NCBI GenBank assembly: GCA_903882875.1
Contig: CAIRYQ010000124.1
Location: 1-64,000, forward strand
DNA: 64,000 nucleotides
Origin: an uncultured Spartobacteria bacterium
Lineage (GTDB): Bacteria; Verrucomicrobiota; Verrucomicrobiia; Chthoniobacterales; Chthoniobacteraceae
Direction of reading: 5' to 3'
How positions within the stretch are numbered: position 1 is the first letter of the stretch; each line of letters starts with the position of its first letter. A program made the translations under genes and the position numbers. Shown in pieces: positions 16,234 to 25,777 of the stretch. The notes beneath the pieces are model-generated. The model saw only the letters and a program-made list of their open reading frames with translations. It searched no databases and had not been told where the DNA came from.

Positions 16234-18027
16234 TCACTTGCGTGACGGGTCGGGCAGCGCGGGATTTCTCTGCTGCACGCGCGGATGGATCTCAGGCGTG
16301 CGCCCTGGGAACTGCGATGCGAATCGTTCGGCGCTGAGGTAAAGCCAGCCGCGGTCGAGGCCGCTGCGGAGCCGGATTCCCTCGCGGTAGTAGATGCCGA
16401 AGGCGCGATCCTCGAATTCCACCTGCCGGTCCGCGGGCACGAGGATGAAATCGGCGTCGTAATTTTCCACAACCGAATCCGACGCGAAGTAGGTGATGTT
16501 CGGAAAATCATTCAGCTCCCACGAGAGCGGAAACGCCTCGGTGAAGATGTTGCCGCGCATCTGCCGTTCGAGTGGGTTTTCGCGCACGAGGCCGCGCACG
16601 GCGCGAAGCAGCTTGTTAATGTCGGGCGTGGTGTGGACGTAGCAGTAGCGGTCGCCGTCGCTCGTCGGGTGCCCGTAGTTCAGAGCCCAGCAGTCGCGCA
16701 GCGGAGTCACGGCGAGGAGCGTGCCGACGACGTACACGAGCCAGCGCGAGGCGGTCTGCGCGAGATTTTCCGCGAGCTGGCCGAGGATGAAAAAGAAGGG
16801 CCAGAGCAGATTGATGATGCACCACGGAGTCTTGTAAGGGATGAGCGAATACGCGGCGAACGAGGCGAGGCCGAAGAGTCCGAGCCAGCGCATCTCGCGG
16901 CTCTGCGCCGGCGACGCGGCGAAGAATCCCACGCTGCACACGAGGAGCCATGCGCCGAGCGATGCCAGCGACGTGAGCTTCAGGTGAGGCTTGAGGAATT
17001 CCTTTGCATCCTCGATGTGCAGGCCGATTGCGCTGCTGAAAATTCCCGCCGCGACGAGCAGCGCGCCGGTGAGGAGTAGCACCGTGGCGAGCAGCGGCGA
17101 ACGGCGCAGCGAGAGGATCGGCGCGGCCACGAGCCCGAGCAGTGCCGGCCACTCGTAGTTCGCCATCAGTTTCGCCCAGTAGAAAAATTCCTTGTTGTGC
17201 CCGGCCTCGGCTTCGGTGCCCTTCGCGATCATGAGGCGAAAAGTCTGGAAGAGTCCGCTGATGCCCTCCGGGAACATGCCGAAGCCGGATTGAAAAAGGA
17301 CGACGGCTGCGACGCAGGTGAACGTCACGATCGCGATTTGGCGGTTTGAAAAATACGCGCCGCGCGGAACCGGCGGCGGCTCGTCCGCAGATCGTCCGGA
17401 AAAAAGATACGCGGGGCGCGGGCGCTGCACACGCGGGGTGAGCGGCGCGATCCATTCGAGAAAGCGTGCGGCGGCGAGCGCGAGCGCCGCGGCGATCCAG
17501 TGGACGAGGTAGGTCTCCTTTGTCAGCACCATTCCCGCGAGCCCCGCTCCGAGTGCCCACAGGTCGCCAAGTCGCCCCTCGCGCCGCACGATGCCGCAGC
17601 CGCCGTACACCGCGAGCAACGTGAAAAATGGCAGCCACATTTCATGGATCGCGTAGCGCGAGTAGAAGACCATCGCGGGCGAAATCGCCGCGGCGACCGC
17701 GGCCACCCACACCGCGCGCCACGGCAGGAAACGGCGGAACGCAAGCATGAGCCACACCAGCGCAGTGCCGATGAGCACCGTCGGCATCCGCAGCGCCCAC
17801 AGGCTCCGCCCGAAAAGCTGCTGCGATGCGAAGAGCGTGTAGAAATGCAGCGGGCCGTGGAAATTCCCAGGGTCGTACGCGTAGTGGCCCGTGGTGCGCA
17901 TGCTGTCTATGAACGAGCCGTTCACTCCCTCGTCGAAATGCGCGGGCCGCAACGCGAGCACTGCCACGCGCAGCGCGAACGCGAGCGCGATGATGAGGAT
18001 GGAAGACCAACGCCGGCGGGCTGACAT
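16234..18027 (-). CDS. TIGR03663/Agl23-like membrane glycosyltransferase-family protein
   Basis: A 597-residue multi-span protein starting at ATG 18027. The N-terminus has one membrane helix followed by L-R-P-A-H-F-D-E-G-V-N, an acidic pair in the first outer loop as in PMT/ArnT-type GT-C enzymes, and then Y-D-P-G-N-F-H-G-P-L-H-F-Y. That H-G-P-L-H-F-Y signature and the size match the TIGR03663 family ('flippase activity-associated'). About 11-12 helices precede a C-terminal domain. These proteins are thought to act on lipid-linked glycans, but their exact reaction is not established. It is divergent from the ALG5-like GT2 gene (53 bases apart), which could supply the lipid-linked sugar donor. 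Confidence 0.75.
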   Translation of the reverse strand: MSARRRWSSILIIALAFALRVAVLALRPAHFDEGVNGSFIDSMRTTGHYAYDPGNFHGPLHFYTLFASQQLFGRSLWALRMPTVLIGTALVWLMLAFRRFLPWRAVWVAAVAAAISPAMVFYSRYAIHEMWLPFFTLLAVYGGCGIVRREGRLGDLWALGAGLAGMVLTKETYLVHWIAAALALAAARFLEWIAPLTPRVQRPRPAYLFSGRSADEPPPVPRGAYFSNRQIAIVTFTCVAAVVLFQSGFGMFPEGISGLFQTFRLMIAKGTEAEAGHNKEFFYWAKLMANYEWPALLGLVAAPILSLRRSPLLATVLLLTGALLVAAGIFSSAIGLHIEDAKEFLKPHLKLTSLASLGAWLLVCSVGFFAASPAQSREMRWLGLFGLASFAAYSLIPYKTPWCIINLLWPFFFILGQLAENLAQTASRWLVYVVGTLLAVTPLRDCWALNYGHPTSDGDRYCYVHTTPDINKLLRAVRGLVRENPLERQMRGNIFTEAFPLSWELNDFPNITYFASDSVVENYDADFILVPADRQVEFEDRAFGIYYREGIRLRSGLDRGWLYLSAERFASQFPGRTPEIHPRVQQRNPALPDPSRK

Positions 18028-18080
18028 CTTGCGGATTCGTTCAGCGGACGCGGGAAGGAGGAGGGAGAAAAATTGCGCTC

Positions 18081-18893
18081 ATGGCTTTTGACCGGTCGGG
18101 CATTCAACTGATACGCAGTGCGGACACAACCGAAATGTCCGACAGCGGAGCACCATTTGTCTCACTCATCATCCCCGCCTTTAACGAGGCCCACCGCCTG
18201 GAGGCGAGCCTCGACGCGCTCCACGGATACCTCGCTTCCGTGCCGTGGCCGCACGAAGTCGTCCTCGTCATCGAAAAAAGTTCGGACGGCACGCTGGACA
18301 TCGCGCGCCGGGTAGAGGACGCAAGGCCGTATCTGACGGTCATCGGTAACGACGTGCAGCGAGGAAAAGGCTACGCCGTGCGCACCGGGATGCTGCGCGC
18401 GCGCGGCGCGATCGCATTTTTCATGGATGCCGATCTGTCCACGCCGCTTGCGGAGATTGATCGGTTCGTCGCGCGTTTTTCCGGAGACCCGAAAGTGGAA
18501 GTGCTCGTGGGCAACCGCCAGCACACGCACAGCGAGATTCTCACGCAGCAGCATTTTCTGCGGAGGAAAATGGGGCAGACCTTCAACGCGATTCTCCGCA
18601 TGATTGCGGGCATCCGGCTCGCAGACACTCAGTGCGGCTTCAAGGCATTCCGGCGCACCGCGCGCGAGGCGATCTTTTCGCTTCAGAAGATTGACGGCTT
18701 TGCCTTCGACGTGGAGGTGCTGCTGCTTGCCGGGCGACTCGGTTTTTCCGTGGAGGACATGCCCGTTCAGTGGGCTAACGCGCAGGGCAGTAAAGTCCGA
18801 ATCGTCCGCGATTCCTGGCGGATGCTTTGCGACGCGATCCGTGTCAGGCGTCTGGTGGCTAGGACGCTCGCCGGACGAAAACTCGCGGCGTGA
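18081..18893 (+). CDS. GT2 glycosyltransferase, dolichyl/polyprenyl-phosphate glycosyltransferase-like (ALG5/DPM1)
   Basis: A 270-residue protein; an internal ATG at 18135 would remove 18 residues and is equally plausible because the sugar-binding core starts just after it. The GT-A fold signature is visible: S-L-I-I-P-A-F-N-E-A-H-R-L, G-K-G-Y-A-V-R-T-G-M-L, and D116-A-D118 in F-M-D-A-D-L-S-T-P. Later D-T-Q-C-G-F-K-A-F and D-G-F-A-F-D-V-E match the ALG5/DPM1 group that transfers glucose or mannose from a nucleotide sugar to a polyprenyl phosphate. No C-terminal membrane helices are seen, so it is of the soluble or peripheral type. Its product would be a natural donor for the adjacent GT-C-like proteins. 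Confidence 0.85.
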   Translation: MAFDRSGIQLIRSADTTEMSDSGAPFVSLIIPAFNEAHRLEASLDALHGYLASVPWPHEVVLVIEKSSDGTLDIARRVEDARPYLTVIGNDVQRGKGYAVRTGMLRARGAIAFFMDADLSTPLAEIDRFVARFSGDPKVEVLVGNRQHTHSEILTQQHFLRRKMGQTFNAILRMIAGIRLADTQCGFKAFRRTAREAIFSLQKIDGFAFDVEVLLLAGRLGFSVEDMPVQWANAQGSKVRIVRDSWRMLCDAIRVRRLVARTLAGRKLAA

Positions 18894-18923
18894 CGCGCAC
18901 GACGCCCATCTTCGCTGTTGCGA

Positions 18924-21900
18924 CTACCAGGGCGAGAACCGCTTGTTGGCGATGATCCGGAAGCGATAGGCAGTCTCTAGGGACTGGGTCTGCGCGTTGA
19001 TCTGGCTCGTGGCAGGCTGGTAGGTGGACTGGAAGCGCGGATCCTGCGGGTCGAGGTAACGTTCGATGGTTGTCTGCCCGCGGAGTTCAGACATGATCTG
19101 ATCCCGGCTTTCATCAAACGTGCGGTAGTAGGCGACCGCACCTCTTGGGTCTCCGGTATAAGCCCGTTGCCGCAGCGTCTGCACACGGTAATGCACGGTG
19201 AACGTGTTCGACTTGGTCGTGATCCGGGGATAGAGATCCGCATAAGGCTTTTCACGGACATTGTCACCGGTAAGCTGGTTTCTCGCCCAGAATGCCTGAA
19301 TCTGGGCTTCGCCAGCCGTGTATGTGACCGTCGAGCCGTCGAATGTCTGGCCCTTTGGATAGAGGAAACGCTCACAAATCTGTGAGGCGCACTTGAAAAA
19401 GCCGCCATTCCTGTTGTTTGTATATTGTGCAAAGAAAGCATCGAATGCCTTGAGTGTCTCCTCGCGATCCACCAGATAGCGAAGATTCTGTTGGTTATCC
19501 GTGCCCTTGTATTTGAACACCTTGTTCCCATCCACTAATGTCTGCGGGATGGCAGTGACACGAAGCGGTTGCAGGGCTGCGCGGAGGGCGGTCGTCCGCT
19601 TGAGGTAGCTGAACGGCACAATCGGGTAATTCAGGTTCACTTTGCCTGCGGTGGAAAAGGGTTCGCTAATGGCATAGGGCTGGACAACGGGCATGTTAAA
19701 GAGATCCAGCAACAGATGATCCGGCGGTGTCTTCGCCCCAGGATGGTTTGCACCCGCGGGATTTGGACAAAAGAGAAGCGTTTTCCAGCCCGCATTGGCC
19801 CAAGAACTTTGTGGTGCAGGGAGCGATCCGAACATGACCGGCCCTGGAACTTGGCGGTTCGGCGAAAAATAGGTATCCAGCGGGGAATCATAAAGCCATG
19901 TCGAAAAGTAGGGTTCGACGAAGTTGTAAATCTTATTGACGGCGTCGTACCAGTATTGGGCGACATTCCCTTCGTCAGCCTTCCCTGCAAATGCCCCATC
20001 TGGGAAGTTGCCGATTCCAGTGTCAAAATCCGCCGCTCCCCCGTCACTTCGGACTGCAACAAAAGGGATCTTTCCATTGGCGTCTGTAAATGGCGGGAGA
20101 TCCGGGCCGTAGTTGGTTGAGTATTTTGAGCCGCCGAGGGGAAAGAAGGCGCCTGTTGCCGGCGAGGCCGTTGTCTCGGGCAATTCGGCATAGACGGTCG
20201 GGTCAAAATAAAAGCCCCCATAACCGACGCGGAGTTTCTGCACGAGATGCTTGGTGGCACTCTGGTATTCCGGATGGGGTTGGAGGGTGCTGACGGTTTG
20301 TTGGAGGGCGGTGATCCGTACGTCTGCATTCGCGGGGACGGCTCCATTGACGCCGCCGCCGACAATCAGGCTGCGGATCGTGTCTCCCGGCTGGAGGATC
20401 TGCAGATAGCGGTTGGTGTAATTTAAGCCATCCCCGGTTTGGTTACCATACTGGTCCAACAACGGCCACGGAGTCCCTGAATTTTGCTGGGACCATGCTA
20501 TCCTGGTTGGCAGGTAATAGGGCATCGCCCAACCGCCCAGCATCCCATACTTTGAAACAAAGGTGCCCCAGGGAGTCCATGAGGAAGCGTTGGTGGCGTT
20601 ATAGCCATTGACCCGATTGTCAAATCCGCCTACGTCCTGGCGGTAGGAAGGCGTCGGCAATGGCCAACTGCCGCCATCGGGATAGGTCAGTGACAATTTC
20701 TGAATCTGTACGTTATGGCCGACCTGGTCCTGATACTTGACAAACATATCCATCTCGCCACCTTTGAAGGTGAACGACTTTTCGGTCCATCCGACACGGA
20801 TACCATCCATTACCGGGTCGGTGCAGGGAGTCTGGAAGACGTAATAATTTGATTTGGCGGGAGTGTTGCCGATGGAGTCAATGATCGTATGGTAGAAGCC
20901 CTCGGTGCCTCCGAAATTACGCCCACCCCAGGTGTCGCCCGATGTCTTGGTAAAGTTGTTTGTGAGCAAGCCCGTGGAGACCCCGCCCCCAATTCCCAAT
21001 GGGATTGCAGCGCCCGTTGTCGGTGTCTGGATTGCGAAGGCCCCATTGATCTGCAACTGGTGTACATAGACGCCCTTGTTTGGATCCGGGTAGTTATAGC
21101 GCGGCATCAGACCGTTGACGGCATTGACATCCGCGGGTGTAGTATCCACCAGGCTGATGTTTGCAAAATTGTCCACCGGTGCATATCCTTGCATCGGGTT
21201 GTAAGTTCCAAAGATCATGAATGCCCTCACAAGCTGGCCTTTCCACGTTCTGACATTCGCCTTGGCCCAAGCAGACTTGAGCAGCGAGTTATTATCAGTG
21301 TACGATGGAGCCACTGGAATCTTCGCGAAATCGTAAATCACGACTTCATTGGGGCTTTTTGGAGAACGCGCCGATCCGTTGCCCGGCAAATCCTTCTTTT
21401 CTAGGTCGCTGCCCGGCAGCGGTTCACAGATATAACCTGCATGGTAAAATACTATTGATGCTTCCGATACCGTCGGATAGCGCCCCAGGCCTGACACCTG
21501 CGTGCCATTGAACGTGGCACGGGTGGGGATGACGAGGGCATGCGGTGCGTAGCGGGCGGCCGTCTTGAGCTGATTGTTCACGAGCGAGTTGACTTTCGTC
21601 AATTGGTCGATCGTCTTGTCACGCGAAGCGTCTTTCTGATTAATCGTCCGGATATAATCGAAAATTTCAACGAGGATCTGATCCATGCCTCCGGATCCTC
21701 CGGCATATTTTTGGCCAAAGCTCCCGCCGAAACCGGGGACTTGTGAGGTCGTGAGCCCATGCAGGTAGTTAAAGATTTGCTGATTGCGAGCAAGGGTGAA
21801 ATCCGTCGTCGGGCTGTAAGGATCCTGGCGGTCGAAAATGAATTCCCCCTGCCGGGTGAGTGTCTGGACGGCGGTATTTGCGTTGCCGCCGATGGTTGAG

Positions 21901-23618
21901 CAGAAGCGGATGAAGTCGTCGCTCACGTTCCGGATGCCGTACGTTTGCAAAAGCTGCTCGCGGGATGCGGTGGGAACCGGCCACATGGTCACCCGGGGGC
22001 GCCCAAAGAGATTCAGCTCCGGAGATCGGTTTCCGGCTGTGACGCAAAAGCGGACCTGATCTACCATCTGCGGAGTGATCGAACCGGCCACCATTGGTTT
22101 CTGCGGGACAAAGAAGATGTCGCTTGTGTTATTGGGGTTGCTGTTGAAAGTCGGAACCCACGCGTTAATCCCGTCCACAGCCGATGTCCGCAGGCCATTG
22201 GTCATCAGGCCATTTTGCGTCGTATAGAAGAATTCGTCCAGGGAGGCGTAGAGATGGTTGCCATTCGCTCCCGGCAGTGCGGCGCTATAGCCGGCCTTGA
22301 CGGCAAGCGCTCCATTCACTTTGGTATCGAGCCGTCGTGTTCCACTTTGTGAACCGCCCGGATTCAGGCGCGGGGCCAAGGCATAGAGCTTTTCGGAGTT
22401 AAAGCCAGTGTTGCTTGGCAGAAGATACTGGAAAACCAGACCGAGGGAAGTGGTGGCGGGATGGCCGGGATACCGCTGGAATTCATTTTGCTGCGGTTGC
22501 GCATTTGACAGGCCGGGGCGGAACGCAGTGGGTGTGTTGCTGTTAAGGCCCCGGTCGAACCACGTCTGCACACGGGGTGTGTCCCAGAAGGAGCCTGCGA
22601 TGAATGCAGGATTTGGATCGGTTGTCGGACCAGCCCCGTTGTACATGGGGCTGCTCGCATAGTTATTGAATTTTGTCTCATCCACGATGAACCCGCCCGC
22701 AGTGTTGAGGTTGACCTTGCACGATTCGTCGTCAGTCCAGAATGCGATGCGTCCCACGATGGGGTTGGCCTGAGTGGGAACGCCGGTTACGGATTGGCCA
22801 TCTGAACCGATGGCAGCCCAGTTGGCCACCAGGCCGGCCGTACCGGATGCTGTGCCGTTGATCGGAGTGGGGGCGGTGAGCGTGCCGTCCTTGAGGACAT
22901 AAATCCACCGGACCGGCATGGGGGCGTCATTGAGGGTGCGGTCAGTTGCAGCGAGGGCAATTTCGCATCCCTCGATTCCGCCTGGATTTTTCCAAGCGGG
23001 CGTGGCAGGACGACCCCCGGGGTTGTAAATCAAGGCCACGGACGGATCGAAGATGGGGTATCGTTTGACCGGTGTCGGTCCGCCATTGGGATTCGGAATG
23101 GATACGGGCTGATTCAAGTCGGTGAAATACGCGGGTTGTTGCATCCACCCGCCAGTGCCGAGGGGGACCTCAACCGGAACCGCCGAGGTGGCAGGATTGG
23201 TGAGGGAGGGATCAAAGCGGCTGATCTCATTGCCCGAGACAATCAAATCCTGTGAGGAATAAAGTTTGTAGAACGCGTAGGCGTTTACACTTGGCTGGCC
23301 TCCTGCCGATCCATAGACACGGATCATGCCAGGTTGAGAGGCCCAGCAGCCGTTCGGGACGGTGGTTGCTGCGCGAATCTGGCCCATGACGACGCCCACG
23401 GCGTTATCAGCCAGTTGGCGGACATTGATCCCCTCGGCATAGGAGCGGGAACTGGAAAGGTCGGTCGTCACCCGGCTGAAGAAGCTGAGCACCAGTGCGC
23501 TGATCAGAACGATAAATGCGATGACCAGCACGAGCGCAACCGCTTTGCGACGATGCTTGCCCAGGGCAAAACGGGACAGTGAGTTTTGGGGCTGTGATGG
23601 ATTTTGAGGGGTATTCAT
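18924..23618 (-). CDS. Verru_Chthon cassette protein A
   Basis: A 1564-residue protein with a short basic N-terminus and one membrane helix (about 25-48: A-V-A-L-V-L-V-I-A-F-I-V-L-I-S), followed by a prepilin-like helical stalk (S-S-S-R-S-Y-A-E-G-I-N-V-R-Q-L-A-D-N-A-V) and a long Gly/Asn/Tyr-rich exported region. It lacks the G-F-T-L-V-E cleavage site of B and C, as expected for the A protein. Location, size and partners match the Verru_Chthon cassette (TIGR02600 family, by recall), a set of pseudopilin-related proteins typical of Verrucomicrobiota. The start at ATG 23618 lies 28 bases after the C gene stop. It is the last gene of the B-C-A unit and converges with the GT2 gene (30-base gap). 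The role, perhaps in assembling or exporting a surface structure, is not established. Confidence 0.85.
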   Translation of the reverse strand: MNTPQNPSQPQNSLSRFALGKHRRKAVALVLVIAFIVLISALVLSFFSRVTTDLSSSRSYAEGINVRQLADNAVGVVMGQIRAATTVPNGCWASQPGMIRVYGSAGGQPSVNAYAFYKLYSSQDLIVSGNEISRFDPSLTNPATSAVPVEVPLGTGGWMQQPAYFTDLNQPVSIPNPNGGPTPVKRYPIFDPSVALIYNPGGRPATPAWKNPGGIEGCEIALAATDRTLNDAPMPVRWIYVLKDGTLTAPTPINGTASGTAGLVANWAAIGSDGQSVTGVPTQANPIVGRIAFWTDDESCKVNLNTAGGFIVDETKFNNYASSPMYNGAGPTTDPNPAFIAGSFWDTPRVQTWFDRGLNSNTPTAFRPGLSNAQPQQNEFQRYPGHPATTSLGLVFQYLLPSNTGFNSEKLYALAPRLNPGGSQSGTRRLDTKVNGALAVKAGYSAALPGANGNHLYASLDEFFYTTQNGLMTNGLRTSAVDGINAWVPTFNSNPNNTSDIFFVPQKPMVAGSITPQMVDQVRFCVTAGNRSPELNLFGRPRVTMWPVPTASREQLLQTYGIRNVSDDFIRFCSTIGGNANTAVQTLTRQGEFIFDRQDPYSPTTDFTLARNQQIFNYLHGLTTSQVPGFGGSFGQKYAGGSGGMDQILVEIFDYIRTINQKDASRDKTIDQLTKVNSLVNNQLKTAARYAPHALVIPTRATFNGTQVSGLGRYPTVSEASIVFYHAGYICEPLPGSDLEKKDLPGNGSARSPKSPNEVVIYDFAKIPVAPSYTDNNSLLKSAWAKANVRTWKGQLVRAFMIFGTYNPMQGYAPVDNFANISLVDTTPADVNAVNGLMPRYNYPDPNKGVYVHQLQINGAFAIQTPTTGAAIPLGIGGGVSTGLLTNNFTKTSGDTWGGRNFGGTEGFYHTIIDSIGNTPAKSNYYVFQTPCTDPVMDGIRVGWTEKSFTFKGGEMDMFVKYQDQVGHNVQIQKLSLTYPDGGSWPLPTPSYRQDVGGFDNRVNGYNATNASSWTPWGTFVSKYGMLGGWAMPYYLPTRIAWSQQNSGTPWPLLDQYGNQTGDGLNYTNRYLQILQPGDTIRSLIVGGGVNGAVPANADVRITALQQTVSTLQPHPEYQSATKHLVQKLRVGYGGFYFDPTVYAELPETTASPATGAFFPLGGSKYSTNYGPDLPPFTDANGKIPFVAVRSDGGAADFDTGIGNFPDGAFAGKADEGNVAQYWYDAVNKIYNFVEPYFSTWLYDSPLDTYFSPNRQVPGPVMFGSLPAPQSSWANAGWKTLLFCPNPAGANHPGAKTPPDHLLLDLFNMPVVQPYAISEPFSTAGKVNLNYPIVPFSYLKRTTALRAALQPLRVTAIPQTLVDGNKVFKYKGTDNQQNLRYLVDREETLKAFDAFFAQYTNNRNGGFFKCASQICERFLYPKGQTFDGSTVTYTAGEAQIQAFWARNQLTGDNVREKPYADLYPRITTKSNTFTVHYRVQTLRQRAYTGDPRGAVAYYRTFDESRDQIMSELRGQTTIERYLDPQDPRFQSTYQPATSQINAQTQSLETAYRFRIIANKRFSPW

Positions 23619-23646
23619 AACAAGTGAGGTTATATCAAGCGGGGGA

Positions 23647-24756
23647 TTACTTCGACTGGTTGCGGCTCCATTTTGCGCCGCGGATGCTTACGTTCGTGGA
23701 AAAGATACGGTAGGAAACACGCTGGGATGCGAGTATCGCTGCCAGCTTGGAGAGGTCGCCGTCGTCAGGCGCAGCGGTCGAGGGATCATCCTCGAGGACG
23801 GCAGGATTTCGGAAGAGGGAGGAATAGCTGACACCGAGGTTCGGATCGGTTCCAAACTGATCCTGCAGTTTCTGAGCGGAAGGCTCATCAATGGCAATCA
23901 TGGCCACCTGAACCACCGGCGGGAGCTGGTTATGCGGATTCAGGATCGGATCGGTGACGGTGTTGTTTGTGGAGTCGTAGCTGTAGAGCGGAGCAAGTAT
24001 CGGCGGGGTCCTGGAGCCGTTCTGTGTCATCCAGAGTTGTTCGTCGCTTTTTGAAAGGCGTGGCAAAACGACGAGTGCCACAATATTCTCCGCAAGCACG
24101 CGGGTCGGGCGAGTCGTTGCGGTGACGAGCGGGGCGAACCAAGCCGCCCCTTGGGAAAAAGTCGGTGCGGCGGCAACCTGCTGATACTGATAGGTCATCA
24201 ACTGCTCGGAAGGCTGCCTCAATTCCATAAGGCGGAACCGCGTCCTGGCGGGAACCAGGTTTTGCAGGAACTGAGGCAATGAATCGGCATCGGAGCCGAT
24301 TTCCACGAAGTATCCCCAAAGATTGATGAGGTGATCGAGCACACCATAAGTCTTCTGGTCACTCACGTAGCCATTTGGTGCATGGAAGAACACGCTGTGT
24401 CCGGGACGGGTGTAGCCATTCGTTCCGGTGCCGCCGGTCAACGTATTGGTGACACCGGAGACGAAGCGCAATTCGGACGACCGCTGATAGCCGATCGGGG
24501 GGGCGCCCGGCTTCGCATTTGGTGCATACTGGTAGTCCCAATAGGTGTTCAGCGTCGCCTGGGCGAGACGTCGTGTCATGGATTCAAATGCCACGCGTGC
24601 ACCCTGAAATTGTTCCACTTTTGACGAGGTCCCTTTCATGAGGCGCTGGGTTTGATCCGTCATGGAGAGAAGGATGCCCATCAGGATTACGACAATAGTG
24701 GCCGCGACAAGGACCTCGACGAGCGTGAATCCGGTAATTTGGCGGCGCATTTTCAT
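23647..24756 (-). CDS. Verru_Chthon cassette protein C (prepilin-like)
   Basis: A 369-residue protein. I chose the ATG at 24756 because it overlaps the B stop as ATGA (4 bases) and gives a proper prepilin leader: M-K-M-R-R-Q-I-T-G then F-T-L-V-E-V-L-V-A. An upstream ATG at 24780 would add eight residues inside the B gene. The type IV prepilin cleavage/methylation site (Gly before Phe, Glu+5) is intact, followed by a hydrophobic helix and a stalk with Q-F-Q-G-A-R-V-A-F-E-S-M-T-R-R. The globular part has no known enzyme motifs. It needs a prepilin peptidase from elsewhere in the genome; none is in the window. Confidence 0.85.
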   Translation of the reverse strand: MKMRRQITGFTLVEVLVAATIVVILMGILLSMTDQTQRLMKGTSSKVEQFQGARVAFESMTRRLAQATLNTYWDYQYAPNAKPGAPPIGYQRSSELRFVSGVTNTLTGGTGTNGYTRPGHSVFFHAPNGYVSDQKTYGVLDHLINLWGYFVEIGSDADSLPQFLQNLVPARTRFRLMELRQPSEQLMTYQYQQVAAAPTFSQGAAWFAPLVTATTRPTRVLAENIVALVVLPRLSKSDEQLWMTQNGSRTPPILAPLYSYDSTNNTVTDPILNPHNQLPPVVQVAMIAIDEPSAQKLQDQFGTDPNLGVSYSSLFRNPAVLEDDPSTAAPDDGDLSKLAAILASQRVSYRIFSTNVSIRGAKWSRNQSK

Positions 24757-25379
24757 ATTCCCTGGTTGTTGCCCAGACATGCGGAATACGTCAGTATCGT
24801 CACGCCTGTGGTGGTCTGGAAAAGGTTTCTGGAGGGGATATTTGGATCACTGGCAGAACCGGCCACGATGGGAATGGTCTGGTTGCCCGGGTTGCGCGCG
24901 ATTTGGATGGTGATCTGGGCCACATTGGATCCCGTTTCGTTGATGGTCGGCAGGATGGCCCGCGGTATGATGCGGATATTGACGTGATAAACGATCTGCT
25001 GTCGTTCCAGGGCGCTCGGCGTGGTGCCCTGCAAAATCACTTCCTCTCCTTGTTCGTCAAAATAGCGGAGCTTGGGGGCCTGCACTATGGGTGCGCGGAA
25101 ACTGAAGTTCGGGGGGCAGTAGCCGGTTGCGTCGGTGGGGAGGTGGGTGATGTCAATGAGCGTGGAAAATTCCGCCTCCTCCATGTCGTGCATGAGACGT
25201 TGTGCGATCTGGGCCGTCACCGAGGCGTCCATCGCCTTTCGGAAGTTTGACATTCCTGCCGGCATCAGTCCCAGCAGGGCGATCAAGGCCACAGCGAGAA
25301 TACTGATGGCGATCGCGATTTCCACCAAAGTGAATCCTGCTTTTTTTCCGTGACTGGAACTGAGGGGGAGGGGAGTCAT
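24753..25379 (-). CDS. Verru_Chthon cassette protein B (prepilin-like)
   Basis: A 208-residue protein starting at ATG 25379. The leader (H-G-K-K-A-G) is followed by F-T-L-V-E-I-A-I-A-I-S-I-L-A-V-A, an intact prepilin cleavage site and helix (about 15-38). The stalk (R-K-A-M-D-A-S-V-T-A-Q-I-A-Q-R-L-M-H-D-M) and small size match cassette protein B. It is the first gene of the B-C-A unit, with translational overlap into C. Upstream lies 1.6 kb of intergenic DNA; I found no cassette protein D on either side. Confidence 0.85.
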   Translation of the reverse strand: MTPLPLSSSHGKKAGFTLVEIAIAISILAVALIALLGLMPAGMSNFRKAMDASVTAQIAQRLMHDMEEAEFSTLIDITHLPTDATGYCPPNFSFRAPIVQAPKLRYFDEQGEEVILQGTTPSALERQQIVYHVNIRIIPRAILPTINETGSNVAQITIQIARNPGNQTIPIVAGSASDPNIPSRNLFQTTTGVTILTYSACLGNNQGI

Positions 25380-25693
25380 CGTGGAGTTACAATGTGTTTA
25401 CGTCAATATGCGGAGTTTCACGGCCATGCAAGGGATTTGTTGTTTTTTCTGTCGGTTCGTGTCTGTGCATCGGCATCGCCCTTGGCATGCCCCTTTTTGG
25501 AAAGTCTGCCTTCAAAATTTCCGCTGAACTGAGGCGGCGAGGCACGGGGTATGGGGAGATGTTGAATACGGCTTGCCGGTTATTCCCGATGAACCCTCTG
25601 CAAAATACACCGGCCCGCAGATGACGCGGATATTTTGACCACGGATGACGCGCGTAACACGGATGGTGGTCAGAGGGAGACGCTTTCATCCGC

Positions 25694-25768
25694 GATTATG
25701 CCTTTGACGCAACTTTCCTCCGAAAGCTCACCGAGACGCTCTCTGTAAATCGCATCAAGGGCATAATC
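25694..25768. repeat. 17-bp inverted repeat
   Basis: Left arm 25694-25710 (gattatgcctttgacgc) and right arm 25752-25768 are reverse complements with two mismatches, separated by 41 bases. It is 315 bases upstream of the cassette B start. It could be a large stem-loop or a paired binding site. Confidence 0.5.
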
Positions 25769-25777
25769 ACGATTCAA

